Shown piece by piece: positions 22,381-34,154 of a DNA stretch of 64,000 nucleotides; position 1 is the first letter of the stretch, and each line of letters opens with the position of its first letter. Location of the stretch: the NCBI GenBank assembly GCA_037576215.1, contig JBANDB010000005.1:2790001-2854000 (forward strand), read 5' to 3'. The position numbers and the translations under genes were made by a program. The notes beneath the pieces are model-generated. The model saw nothing but the letters and a program-made list of their open reading frames with translations. It had not been told where the DNA came from and made no database searches. The DNA comes from Armillaria gallica. Lineage: Eukaryota; Basidiomycota; Agaricomycetes; Agaricales; Physalacriaceae.

Positions 22381-23540
22381 ATGGTTGAATTAGAGTTGTT
22401 GTAGTTGCAGCCTTCTGTAGTACTGTGCTTTTTTTAATAGTATTATTTTGAATTCAATGCAGCTTTTTTACAACATTCAAAAAAGATTAAATTGAAAAAA
22501 CCTGGATGTAATGGAGAAATGGGAATTCCTTCCAACTAGCTGGTATTTGTTGCAGGCATATGAAAATGACCCCATACCTCATATCTGTTATGTACTATCT
22601 ATATATTAATACAGGTGGACCACAGCCACACAATTTGCTTATATAAAATTAGCGGACTTTGAAATTTCTGGCCATTGCTATCCCCTAGCATAATCTGGCT
22701 GAGTTTCAATTATGACAGCTTTTGCCATCCCATGGCACAAGCTGGCTGAGTTTGAACTGTGGAGCACTGCCACCTCCCATTTTCATGGTCAGTGCCTCCA
22801 TCCACCACCTTTGGTGCCCCATTTGAGACTCCTTGCACCGCGTCTATCCCAGGTAAGCATTAGTTCCATCTTTGATGATATTGGCCCATCTGATCACACT
22901 CTTTTAGTCAATTTTTGTGCCCTATTCATGGTGCTGCTCATCAACCTTTGATGGAAGATCATTTTTGTTGATTTTCTTTTTAGGTGTCCTTGCTCCAGTT
23001 CGCATTTTCTCTCATGGAAGTGACTTCCTTTTTGCTTCTGGAGTCTATATTTGGCTGTTTTCAGTCCAGATCATTTGCACAGAGTAGATCAAGGTGCCGC
23101 TGGGTGATCCCCTCAATTTCTGTGTCAAAGTGAAGACAAGAGCTCTCAGATTTGATTCTGGGCCTCTTTGCTTTCTTTAGGGCACAGTTTTTGGTGACAA
23201 GCCTACCCTCCTGCATGCCTGTGAATAGGGGCCTCTGTCAAGCGCAATGAGCCAGAGAGATTGGTGTGGCAGGATCAATTGGGTATTTGTGTTCACACAG
23301 ATATAGTTGCCCTCCCCTTCCATTTGTGGAAGTGTAGCTCCATAAACTGCTATTGTTGCATCGAATTCCTTTGTGTCAAATCTTTTGGTTTGGTGACAGT
23401 CATTTATAGATTTCTGTGGTATAGAGGTTTGTTACACTGTGATCGAGTTCAGTATTTCTGCATTTCTATATCCTGCAATGTATGTATCTCTTATCTCTTA
23501 TCAGATGAAATTCTGATAGACTGTTCTCTGATAGGAACCC

Positions 23541-26500
23541 TTCTACTCTATCCAGAGATCATAATTCTCCACCAATTACACCTGAGCGTGTTCACCATAC
23601 TCAGTGTGAACGTGAGCGCATTCAGCATCTGCAAATGACCTCTCCTTCCCATTGCCATGGCCGATCTCCACATCCAGGTCCTGATCCTAATATCACCCTT
23701 CCACGCTTCCATATTCCACCAGAGACTCATATTTCATCTCAGCTGGACCATCCACATGAACATCCAATGCCTGTAGTCCCTGCTGTGGCCACCAGAGGTG
23801 TTCGTCGTGGCAGACCACATGGTTCTGGCTGTGGTAGTGCTCCAGGTGGTCAGTCTTCCTTGCACAGTGGGGTCCCTGTAATACAGCCTCTGCAGAATTG
23901 TGGGCATGGGCATGGATATGGTGCAGTCCAAGTTGTTCATCAATGGCCTGTCTCACAACCAGATATTGACATGGAACCAATGTCACCAACACCACCACCA
24001 CTATCACCATCACCACCACCACCACCACCATCATCACCACCACCTCCATCACCTGTACCACCTACACCACCTCCGCCTCCTCTGCCTTCTCCACCACCTC
24101 CATCATGACCAAGGACCATACCTTCCTTGCTTCCTTATGCAAGACGTCCATATGTTGAACCACATTCTCAGCAGAGTATTGGAAAAATGGAGTGGATTTA
24201 TGAATACTGTGGTGCACCACATTGGTATAATGAGCATCTCAAGTCCAAGTCAAGGACCAGACCCCGTTTTGGCATGTGCTGCTTGCAAGGACAGGTCAAA
24301 CTCCCTAATCTCTGTCCTGCTCCTGGCATTCTCCGAAATCTTCTGTGTGGCATCAGTCCAATGTCTAATACTTTTATGAAAAATATCTGACAATACAATG
24401 CAGCTTTAGCATTTACATCAGTGGCTGTAAAGGTGGATGAGGTAGTTACAAATTCTTCTGGACCATACTCCTTCCATATATCCAGTGAGCTTCACCATCA
24501 GATGGGATCTCTGCTACCTGGAGAAAACCAAAAGATGTCTTATGCACAGCTGTATATACATGATCCGATGGAGGCATTAGGAATGTGTAATCGTCACAAT
24601 CCTAATCTGAAGCCTGAGATTATGTCTGTACTGCAGGGATTGCTTCACGATGTAAATCCATATGTCCCATTATATCAACATGCCTATCTCATCATGAAGG
24701 ACAAACCCTGTGAGGAGTATCCAAATCTTGAAGTGCAACTGCATGTGGGTGATGGCACTGATGGTCGGCGGTACAATCTGCCAACAGCAAATGAGTTGGC
24801 TGCTGTCATTCCTGGAGATAGATCAGAGCCAGTGAAGAATGAATGGGATATTGTCTTATACATGCATGATCAATCTCTTAAACGCATCAGCCAGCTACAT
24901 CCAAGCTATCAGTCTCTTCATTATGTTCTTCTCTTTCCTTATGGAGAACTGGGTTGGAATCAATATATCCCTCTGGAGGAGACAGGAACCTGTACAGAGC
25001 TTAAAAAGGTCACCCAACATATGTATTATGCTTATTGTCTTCATGAGTGCCCAACTGTTGAACCAGATGCACCATTGTTCAAAGGAGGGAGCCTGACCCA
25101 GCAGTATGTTGTGGATGCATGAGCCTCAATTGAACAAAGTGATCTCAACTGGGTTCGGAACAATCAAAAAACTATCCGTGCAGATCTGTATAAGGGAGTG
25201 GTGGATGCAGCTACTAATGCTGATGGATTGCAAGACTCTGGCCAGTGTATTGTCCTCCTTTCATCACATACTGGCAGTCCCCGTGCTATGTATCAGCTGT
25301 ATCAGGACTCTATAGCAATTTGTAGAGCTTTGCAGAAGCCAGATATCTTTCTTACAATGATGGCAAACCCAAAGTGGCCAGAAATTGTTGAGGCTCTGAA
25401 GCACACAGATGGACCTGATCAGAAAGTGGAGGATCGACCAGATATTGTGGCCAAGGTCTTTCAGTTGAAGAAGGAGGCCTTACTGCAGGAAATCAAAAAG
25501 GGTGGAATATTTGGCAAAGTCAGGGCTGTTGTGCATACTATTGAATTTCAGAAGCGTGGACTCCCTCATATGCATCTTCTGATTTTTCTGGATCCAGAAG
25601 ACAAGATTTGCTCACCTGCTGATGCCGATTCAGTCTCATGTGCTCAGATACCTGATCCTGAAACACATCCAATTCTTCATGAGGTGGTTACAAAATGCAT
25701 GATTCATGGTCCCTGTGATTATCGCTGCAAGGGGCCTGATAGTCGTTGTACAAAGAATTTTCCAAAGGAGTTCAATGAGCAGACAGAATTCACCACTGAT
25801 GGATATCCTAATCTGGCATGCCCCAACAATGGTCACGAGTATGTCAAGATGCATGGCAAAACCCAAACCATCTATACCAACCATGATATTGTCCCATATA
25901 ATCCCTATCTCAGTGCACGATACAATTGTCACATCAATGTGGAGGTCTGTGTGTCTGTTAAGGCCATAAAATATATCCACAAATACATCTATAAGGGCCA
26001 CGATAGGACTACATTGGAGGTTTGGGATCATGATGAGATCAAGGAGTTTCTGGATGCACGTTACATCTCTGCTATCGAGTCATGCTGAAGAATCTTTTCT
26101 TTCTGGCTACATCAGGAGGAGCCAAATGTTGTGCGTCTGCAGGTCCATCTTCCTGATGAACATCTCATCACATATGATGAGACCGACAGTCCAGAAGAGA
26201 TCTTAGCAGCAGCTGAGGCAAAGACAACAACTCTGTTACAATGGTTCAATCTCAATAAAAAAGATCCCAGTGCACATCGGTATTTGTATCAAGATATTCC
26301 TGCCCACTATACCTGGAACAAGAATAAGAAACACTGGAAGGCATGCCAAAGACACACAACTATTGGTGGTACTATTTGCCGAATGTATCAGGCTGCCCCC
26401 TCATCTGGGGAGCGGTTCTATCTGCGACTTCTTTTGACAGCTGTTGCTGGCACTCAATCTTTTCAACATCTACACACTGTCAATAATGTGGAGTGTGGTA

Positions 26501-28374
26501 CCTTCAAGGAGGCATGCATAGCCATGGGTTTGCTGGAAAATGATAATGAATGGAGGCAATGCTTAGAGGAGGCTGCAATTATGCAGTCAGGAGCACAGTT
26601 GCGATCATTATTTGTGACCCTCCTTCTCTTCTGTCAGCCAGCAAAGCCAGATGAGCTGTGGGAGAAGTTCAAGGAGAACATTTGTGATGATCTGGCACAC
26701 AAGCTTCACCAATGTGATGTTCCAAATCCAACAGATGCTCAGCTCTATGATTTTGGTCTTCATCTTATTGATAAACTCCTTCAATCTCATGGTCGTTGTC
26801 TCTCTGAGTGGACCCAGATGCCAGCCTCTACCATGGACTGGGCTGCTTATGAGGATAATCCTCTTCTGGCTGCACAGCTGGCCTATGATATCTCATCTCT
26901 GCAGCAATTAGTTGCTAACAACCTTCAAACATTCAATGAAGAGCAAATGACTGCTTACAATATTGTGGTTGACTCTGCTATGAATGAATGAGGGAAATTG
27001 GTATTTCTACATAGTGCTGGAGGTGGTGGAAAGACTTTTGTATGCAATACTATTGCAGCTGCTGTTTGTGCCCAAGGACAGATTGTATTGACCTGTGCCT
27101 CCTCCGGTATATCAGCAATTCTCTTAGTTGGAGGGTGTACAACCCACAGCACCTTCAAAATTCCAATTCCCTCATGTGATGATACAACATGCAACATTCT
27201 CAGAGGGACTCATCTGGCTGAACTTCTTTGTTGAACTTCTCTCATCATTTGGGATGAGGTTCCTATGCAGAACTGGCATGATATTGAGACTGTTGATCGT
27301 ACTCTTTGTGATATCTGCAATAAGGATGCTCCTTTTGGTGGAAAAACAGTTCTTTTTTGCGGTATGTGTATTTACTTTGAGCCAACTATAGATCATCATT
27401 TCTGACTGTTTATTTTAGGAGACTTTCATCAGACATTGCCAGTTGTTTCGTGAGGATCATGGGAGCAGATTGTTGCAGCTTCATTTCACTGTTCACCTTT
27501 ATGGTCTCACATTGAAGTCATCCATTTGAAGAAAAACATGCGCCTGGATCAGACTCCTGAAAATGTAGAGTTTGCACATTGGCTGCTTACAGTTGGTGCA
27601 GGTGAAGGACTCACTGAAGATTGAACCATCTCTCTTCCTGCTTCCATGCACCTTGCAGACTCTTCACTTTCTGGGCTCATTAGATACATTTATCCAAATA
27701 TCACAGCTGGCAATTTTCAAGATCGCTTCTTTTTAGAAAGAACAATTCTCTCTGGACGCAATGATGATGTTGATGAAGTCAATCAGCAGGTTCTGGAGAT
27801 GTTTCCAGAACAGGAGACAGTATATTGGAGTACTGACAAGATGATAGAGGATTAATTGGATGATGCCGCTACTCTCTATCCAGTTGAATTTCTTTAAAAT
27901 TTCAATGCCTCTGGTTTACCACATGCAAAGCTGGCTCTCAAGATTGGATGCCCTCTCATGCTCCTACACAATCTGGATCCAGCAAATGGCCTATGCAATG
28001 GGACATAAATGACTCTCACATGCCTTCATCCTCATGTATTGGAATGTCGTCTTCTCAGTGGCAACAATGCAGGCAAGACTGTCTTCATCCCACATATCAC
28101 AATCAATGCTGATACAGCTGAGCTCCCTATCACATTTTCACATCGCCAATTTCCAGTCAGGCTGGCTTTTGCAATGACAATTAATAAGTCTCAAGGCCAG
28201 TCAGTTACCTATGTTGGATTGGATTTGCATACTCCAGTTTTTTCACATGGACAACTCTATGTAGCACTTAGCCATTGCACTTCTGGACAATGGATTCGAG
28301 TTCTCTTTCCAGATACAGAAAAGTATACAGACACTTTGAATATTGTATATCCTGAGGCTCTATTACCTTCATAA
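23541..28374 (+). pseudogene. Helitron RepHel (rolling-circle replication initiator fused to PIF1-type helicase)
   Basis: N-terminal part with ITPERVHHTQCERERIQHLQ then a Pro-rich run (24000-24105). The Helitron-like N domain spans about 24420-25100. Rep motifs follow: HUH-type PHMH at 25564-25575 and the tyrosine motif YIHKYIYKG at 25972-25998. The helicase part has Walker A GGGGKT at 27019-27036, IIWDEVP (Walker B) near 27247, [20 protein letters not shown], and YVALSHC near the end. An intron of 57 nt at 27362-27418 splits GDFHQ. About eleven in-frame stops interrupt it, near 24106, 24388, 25120, 26086, 26989, 27232, 27451, 27622, 27853, 27894 and 28006; most are TGA where related proteins have Trp or Arg. 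So the element could move only with helper protein. Confidence 0.85.
27362..27418 (+). other. Intron in Helitron helicase
   Basis: GTATGTG...TTTTAG; removal joins G to GA to give Gly of the GDFHQ motif in frame. A CTGAC branch-like word lies about 16 nt before the AG. Confidence 0.75.
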
Positions 28375-28409
28375 TACATATTTCTTTCTAAACTAATAAC
28401 TGACACTCC

Positions 28410-28531
28410 TAAGTAATAAGCCAGGTTTGGGGAGGGCCCCAACAAGCCAAAGTCCCGTGTCATAGTCAGGTTGCCAGGACCTGAGGTACAAGGGTCCGGC
28501 AATTGTGACAAAGACACAGAGCATAGGCTTA
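28410..28531 (+). repeat. Helitron 3' terminal module, copy 1
   Basis: About 120 bp from AGTAATAAGCC to CATAGGCTTA, matching 59660-59783. It contains GGGGAGGGCCCCAACAAG and the terminal hairpin. It ends the RepHel Helitron. Confidence 0.75.
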
Positions 28532-28690
28532 TCTATATATTAAGATAGGTAGCTGATATAATAAGCTGACTTTGAATTTTCTGGCCATTGCCATACCCTG
28601 GCCAATTCTGGCTGAGTTTCAATTTCATGGCACTGCCATCACTGCCACCTCTCTACAGCAACAAGCTTCAATATTGCTGTGTTGCTGCCT
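28532..28690 (+). mobile_element. 5' end of a second Helitron directly abutting the first
   Basis: Begins TCTATATATTAAGATAGG, the same 5' terminus as at 22598, and continues with a close match (GACTTTGAATTTTCTGGCC; CTGGCTGAGTTTCAATT) to 22655-22715. No spacer separates it from the preceding CTTA. No RepHel gene or matching 3' end follows within several kb, so it is truncated or its end is unrecognised. Confidence 0.65.
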
Positions 28691-30900
28691 CTGCATACCT
28701 TTACCAGTATCCCATTCCCACATGGCAAATCATTGGGGCATGTCCAGCACCCAGTATTTGCTGAACCGAGACTATCTGCTAACTATGCATGCTGACAGGA
28801 TGCTGTAGACTCCAAAGCAAGTATCAAACAACAAGCATTGAAAAATGAGTGAACAACAAACATCAAATAAAAAATTTGCAGGTAGGATCAGGGACCAGGA
28901 GACCATTCAAGGACAGGTAACATATATATATATACTGACTACACTATAATTTGCTCATTATGAGGCTTTGGCAAGCCTCCCCCTAGCAGGTAGAAATAGC
29001 AAGGAGACCATTCATGCAAGAATACATGCTATGCTCAGCCTTTCTTTGTCCATGTAGAGCAACAAGCTGAGGTGACAAGTACAAAATATGAGGTATACAT
29101 ACTACTTTAAAGTCTGAGGATGCAAGAGAATATAAGTATTATTAAGTAATGACTAAAACACAGAAATGAATTAATAGTCATAATGTCCAAGAATAAGATT
29201 GTTGCAATGACAAGCAAGAAGATGGGATGACAGCACATGAGGTGCTCCAGAGGGCTTTGACTTCAACAATTCAGCTATGACATGCTTACTCAGTTACCAT
29301 GTCATAAATGGCCATTGCCATACTATGGTGCAGGCCAGGTGAGTTTCAATTTTGCTGCCTCTACCAAGCCTCTCTCTCCACACCACATCATTGGTGTGAC
29401 TGGCTCCTAACTGAGCTTCAGCTGAGACTACTCATTCATGCTATAGCAATGAAGTGAGTAGGGACCTGCACTATATCCATATACAAATATAACCATCAAA
29501 TATATGGGTTGACCTGTATTGTCATTGTATGAGCTGAAACCATCAATGGTATGGATTATAACCATACTCATCAACTGTATTTATGGTGATGCTGTGACTC
29601 CAAGATTTTTTTGGACCAAATTTGTTACGAGTTTGAGTTTACAAGGATTTGTCCTTATGCGCTGCATTTCAATCCAGGACCCTTACTTTTAAGTTTTACC
29701 TTAGAATTCAACAGTGACAAACATGCTTCTTTTATGGTAACAATTTTCCTTCAGAATATTAATATTATGCTAAATAAACTAAAAGACGGTCTTTTCGTTC
29801 ATGTTTATGCATGGAGAATGTATCAGCCAGTATAGCTTACTAAATTCTCAGGCTTCAGAGTGGGAGAATAGAGTGCATTGCTTGCCATGGTCTGATGAAC
29901 AGTGACATGCTTGAAAAGCGTTCACACATGTAATTTCACGAAATGTATCAATACATACATTTTACAGAACCTAGATACCAAAGCAATGCGAGAGGCCTTA
30001 GAGTGCAATGTCCTAAGCACAGGCAATGAAGTACCTTGAGTGATGTTTGGTGGAGCGCATGGCTTAACTGTAGAATGATACTATAAGGGTCACACTAAGT
30101 ATAAAGTCCCAGCACTTGACACTGAGTATGCTGACGATGCACAGAGGATGTGTGCTAAGAATAGAACCAGTGAAGCTCAGGAGATAATTGATACTTCGTG
30201 TAACCTTGATCTATGATGCACAGGGCATGGCCATGCTGGGAGCTAGTGCTCTAGACCTCAGAATGTTCAGAATTGATGTAAGACCGATGTCTCTGACTTT
30301 GGCCAATGCATGCGAGGCATAGACTAGAAACTAGTGGTCCTAGAAGACCATAGAAATCACTAGAAGATATTATTACTATAAAGATGAGTTGCGCTCTAGG
30401 CTACAACTCCAAGGAGATACTAGGCAACATCAGTATGCATGGATAGCACGGTTAACTGATGTTGTGCAGCTGAGATACCAGGATCTGGCCCTAAGCTGGA
30501 GCTCTGAGTAAGCGCCAAGCAATGGCGTGATTATGGCAACATGCCCAGGACTCAGGAAAGGAAGTTCTGCCAGTCAAGAGTTACTATTTAAGGTTGTATT
30601 AATATGTAGAGCACATAGTATAAATACCATAGTGTAGTAATAGTGTACAAGTTTTGGACCCCCATTGTAGGAGTGCACAAGCCCTCAGCTTAGTGCTCTA
30701 GCTTTGGGTTTAGTTTGTAGCTTCGAGTGAGAGAATATATCTTTTATTGAGAATGTTTGAGTGACTTGAGTAGCACGCGAGGCATAGAAAGCTTAGCAGG
30801 GGACTTGTGTACAGTTTGAGTGATTGGTTGACTGTGCTCCACCCTGAGAATAAGAGATATTGTGTCAGTGCGGATGTGCTCTTGAGTTTTGAGAGTTTCT
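28691..30900. other. Gene-poor region with repeat fragments
   Basis: No gene supported. A weaker third copy of the Helitron 5' subterminal sequence is at about 29308-29360 (GGCCATTGCCATAC, GTGAGTTTCAATT). A TA microsatellite lies at 28921-28935. The 29625-29716 segment is also found around 54410-54470 and 54911-54935. A TATAAATA at 30619 and a leader-like sequence to 30900 precede the tandem array that follows. Confidence 0.4.
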
Positions 30901-30914
30901 TGTGACACATGGTG

Positions 30915-31255
30915 CTACAGGCAGCAGAGGTTCAAACCCTTTGGCTTGTCGGACAGTGTTTCTTGTGTGCGAGATACTACAGGTGGCAGAGGTTCAAACC
31001 CTTTGGTCTGGTTAGTGTTCATACAGAGGCCTTCTTCTAACATGCAGTGCTACAGGTGGCAGAGGTTCAAACCCTGTGGTCTGATTAGTGCGCACTTGAG
31101 GGTTCTCATTTCTGCAAGCGGCAGAGGTTCAAACCCTTTGGCTTGTTGGACAGGGTTTATTTGGTTATTGTTTCTCTGGATTGGCACAGGTTCAAACCCT
31201 GTGGGTCTATGATCAGTTTTGGAAGCTGGAGCATGTAGGTTCAAATCCTGTGGCT
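30915..31255 (+). repeat. Six tandem units with tRNA T-arm-like GGTTCAAACCC hairpins
   Basis: The heptamer TTCAAAC (TTCAAAT in the last) recurs at 30931, 30993, 31066, 31128, 31191 and 31240, spacings 62, 73, 62, 63 and 49. The first four units share a longer core, GCTACAGGTGGCAGAGG followed by TTCAAACCC. Flanking bases can pair as in a T-arm: AGAGG with CCTTT, and CACAGG with CCTGTG in unit five. This is also the shape of a polymerase III B box. Alternatively it is a degenerate leader of an LTR element, since unit one starts TGGTGCTACAGG after ACA. Confidence 0.6.
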
Positions 31256-31259
31256 TGAG

Positions 31260-31790
31260 TGGATGTGTTTTGAAGGGTTTCTGCTTAGAGCGCAAGCTTT
31301 GAGTTGTGTTTAGAGTGTGTTTAAGTTCTTTGTGGTCACCTGTGTGTGTTGCATGAGGCTTATTGAGGGTTTTGTTGGTGTGTGGCAACGTGTTGTGTAT
31401 TGTAGTACACCTTGCCTTGAGGCCTGGCAATATTGGTCGCCCATCTTGTTAATAAAAGCCTTTGGACTTAAAGAGATCTAGATACCCTACGAGCGCTATC
31501 GCTATACATGTGTATCGTATATTCTGAGAGTTTAGTTGTATTGCTTCAATCTGCTTCTATCGCATAATATCCCCCTAAGAACTTTGAGGGTTTGTGTGTG
31601 TAGTGTTGGGTGTGGGTGTGATCAGTGTCTTTGACACTGTTGCATTTCTAGCCTGTGTGCACAGAGTCTCTTCAACAGAGGAACCAAGCAAGTGGCTGTG
31701 CCACTCTTTCTTGCCTTTTCCCACCTTCAATGGTGCATAGTGCACTCTTCAAGGCCTCAATATCTGTTTCGTGGACATTCAAAGGCATGT
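31260..31790. other. Non-coding stretch
   Basis: GT-rich, without supported genes. It includes a TAATAAAAGCC near 31450 and a partly palindromic GAGCGCTATCGCTA near 31492. Confidence 0.3.
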
Positions 31791-32830
31791 ATTTTATTAT
31801 TCTACTACTTGCTCTTCTTCTTAGGTCTGTTTTACACATCTGGTGGCCCCAAGAGCCTCGGTCTGTGTCTATCCTGTCCCCACCACCCGAGTAAGCCCTT
31901 GGTCGAGGCAGCGCAGCAATTCCTGCATCCATGATGACAACGACACCAGTAGGTCCCAGAACGATGATAATCCATGCCGACCACCGCCACACCCATGAAA
32001 ACAGATCCCCATCCCACCCTGACATACTCAGCATCTCCCGCATCAAGATCGGTGCCAATTGCTGCTGAAGACAATTTCTGCACACCACAAGAGTATATAG
32101 CATGTCTGTGGATTCACTATCAGATGCCATCTCGGTGCGGGAGGGACTACCAAAGGTGAAATGGGCCACAACAAGGATATCCAACAAGACAATGGCAATG
32201 ATGACGATGGGGCCAGGGGTGGTTCTACTCTGATGCGGAGCCAAGCAACTATCTGGGGAAGAAATACTGGGAAAGAAGGGTGTTGAGGGATAATGTTGGA
32301 TGGCCAGAAATGTTGAGGAGGATGGTGGGAGGAAGGTCAGGACACCAACGATGCACAACTGTGGCGACTGTCACGCTCTTTTGGTCGTTAATAGAGGAGC
32401 TAAGGACACAATGAATGCGCCTGGAATCATGCCTGTATGACCATTTCCCTGCCCACTGCTGCCCACCCTGCTGAACATCAAGATTGGCGTCCCCCACACC
32501 ATGGAGCCCCCCAGCGACCCGAGATTGGTGTATCCCCCTCTATTCTGGTGGGGGAACACAAATCCGATGTACACCAGGACCCCCAACCCCTGTTCATCGT
32601 GTGTCGCCATCCCGTCCCCATGTCCAGGCTCCCTCTCTGATATCCTCCCCTATGGCTCAGCTACCGTGGCGACGACCTCACCACCCCCGTTTTTGATATC
32701 AGGGAATCCAATGCTGAGGTCCATTATGCCCTCCGACCCCATCATCACTGTTGACGAGGTTTTGATGCCTTCCTGCCCCATTTTCCTCTGCCCAACGGTG
32801 CTAATGATTCAGGTTAGTGGTGCAATTGAG
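31790..32830 (-). repeat. Dispersed repeat C, copy 1
   Basis: Matches 55270-56240 over about 1 kb: TTTTACACATCTGG, GGCCCCAAGAGCC, CCACTGCTGCCCACC, and TTCTGGTGGGGGAACA. In both copies the minus strand can be read with FPHQN followed by GSLG, so the repeat may derive from a minus-strand protein-coding sequence, but stops and shifts break it. A 228-residue open frame on the minus strand (31672-32358) is not kept in the other copy. Confidence 0.6.
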
Positions 32831-33190
32831 GAATACGAGACCCAGTCAACATTGTCGTGTCTGTATAAAGATGATGATGAGCTGATAGACTTAGAAGCAT
32901 CGACACCAACAGGTTGGTCCTTCCACTTCCCCCTTCATAATCTATACTCAACGTTCTCTTGCAGTTCACAACTAGTAGTGATATGTGAAGCCTGCTAGAT
33001 GTGCAACCTCCTACCCATCGCTGGTGCCTTCATATAGGCATGCCAAACTGAATGATGACATCTCACCTGTAGGAAAGAAAATCGAGTGGTTGGTTTGCCG
33101 TAATGGATGATCAACAAAGGTAGGTCCCATTTACTTTATTGGGTGGCTTGCCTTGGTAAAAGGTATTAGAGATGTATGTTTGATGCAACT
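32831..33190. other. No gene seen
   Basis: Short mixed-composition stretch between repeat C and the host-like relic; nothing recognised. Confidence 0.3.
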
Positions 33191-33674
33191 ACTTTGTGGA
33201 TCAGTTTAACACACAGGTATGGCAAGGATCGCTTACCAACAGCCAAGGAACCGTCATCTCTATAATTGCCAAGATATACTCCCAGCATCACTTTGAGGCT
33301 ATGAACATGGAGCCTTGTGCATACTGGCTTCTTTCTCATCACCAATTGGACAACCTTGCACCTGTGCATTACAGTGCATTTACAATGCCTGATGAATCTA
33401 GAGGAGTTAAGATCTTGAGCGATGTGGGCAAAGTATTCTGTTGTTATTTGCAGGGATGAATCAGGGATGAATGCAGAGGAACTGTGAGTTGTCTCGAACA
33501 ACATTTTGCTTTTGATTCTGATTGCTCATGAATGTATATAGCTGAACTGTTTGGAAACACATGAATGCTCTTCACTCTGTAGGACTTCATCACCATGACC
33601 TTGAGCCGAGGAATGTCACAAAAGACCGGAACAGGACCTTGCATATTCAAATCGTGTCCTTGCAGCAAACTTGA
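33191..33674 (+). pseudogene. Unrecognised relic interrupted by gypsy insertion, 5' part
   Basis: The plus strand reads in pieces such as LLSHHQLDNLAPVHYSAFTMPDESRGVKIL and, up to the insertion point, GMSQKTGTGPCIFKSCPCSKLEG. If the whole gypsy element and one copy of its GGGTC duplication are removed, the frame stays open for about ten more residues to a stop near 50610. No family is recognised and the pieces are in several frames. Confidence 0.3.
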
Positions 33675-33679
33675 GGGTC
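33675..33679. other. Target-site duplication, left (GGGTC)
   Basis: GGGTC precedes the TGTTAC start of the outer 5' LTR and is repeated at 50582-50586 after the 3' LTR. Confidence 0.85.
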
Positions 33680-34110
33680 TGTTACAATTTATTCATTTTT
33701 TGCCTTATCTTATCTTATCATGGGAAACCGGGCTGACCAGGCCACTACCCACTAGGAGTAACCGAACTACAAAATGACGTTCCCATGCTATCTCTCAGAC
33801 ATGACACATTCTTACTTCGATCCTGCGTGCTTGAGTGGAGTCTCAGCTCAACTTACAAGGTGACCTATATACGACCTCTTGTTTTCTCATGAAACATTCT
33901 ATTATTAAACCTTCACGATTAGTATTTAACTAGTAGCTCTCACTGTATGTACTTCAGCTTCAAGCTAACTTTAATCTATACCGAAACTATCGCTTAATTT
34001 GCGGACAGCTAAGAAATTAGCCTTAATGCCTATTGTGTAAGGAATTCATTGGTGACTGCCCGAATGCGAGACAGCCAGTGTTTACCCTTAATAGGAGTTA
34101 GGGTTTAATA
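33680..34110 (+). repeat. 5' LTR of outer gypsy element
   Basis: 431 bp, TGTTAC...TTTAATA. TATA-like TATTTAA at 33923-33929; AGCTTCAAGCTAA at 33956-33968, placed where transcription should start, is complementary to the sequence just inside the LTR with one mismatch. Confidence 0.9.
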
Positions 34111-34111
34111 A

Positions 34112-34124
34112 TTAGCTCGAAGCT
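34112..34124 (+). other. Putative self-primer binding site, outer element
   Basis: TTAGCTCGAAGCT, two bases inside the 5' LTR end. Its reverse complement, AGCTTCGAGCTAA, matches AGCTTCAAGCTAA of the LTR at 12 of 13 positions; the mismatch is a CpG-to-CpA change. There is no TGG start as needed for tRNA priming. Confidence 0.6.
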
Positions 34125-34154
34125 TACCCTTTGCTCCTCTACCGGAGCCTACAG

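Larger units (their letters stand above)
22598..28531 (+). mobile_element. Helitron, complete ends, inactivated
   Basis: The 5' end is TCTATATATTAATACAGG preceded by A at 22597. The 3' end is CTTA at 28528-28531 followed by T. About 30 nt inside the 3' end is a hairpin: TTGCC-A-GGACC pairs with GGTCCGGCAA (28471-28503). A T follows a CTTG end in the related 3' terminus at 59660-59783, so A/T target use is consistent, with CTTR in place of the usual CTRR. Inside is a single RepHel gene in the plus orientation. The 5' 200 bases contain repeats of TGGCTGAGTTT. Length about 5.9 kb. Confidence 0.75.

Noticed and set aside
23693..24061. Val/Met-rich minus-strand frame and His-rich plus-strand frame near 24 kb
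   Set aside because: Both are other-frame readings of the CCA-repeat that codes for the Pro-rich part of the Helitron protein.
30915..31255. Array as real tRNA genes
   Set aside because: Only the T-arm-like word recurs; D-arm, anticodon arm and acceptor pairing are not present in the ~62-base units.
31672..32358. 228-residue minus-strand frame
   Set aside because: It overlaps repeat C and is not preserved in the second copy at 55270-56240.
34111..34140. tRNA primer binding site after the outer 5' LTR
   Set aside because: No TGG at the LTR boundary; complementarity to the LTR itself explains the sequence better.
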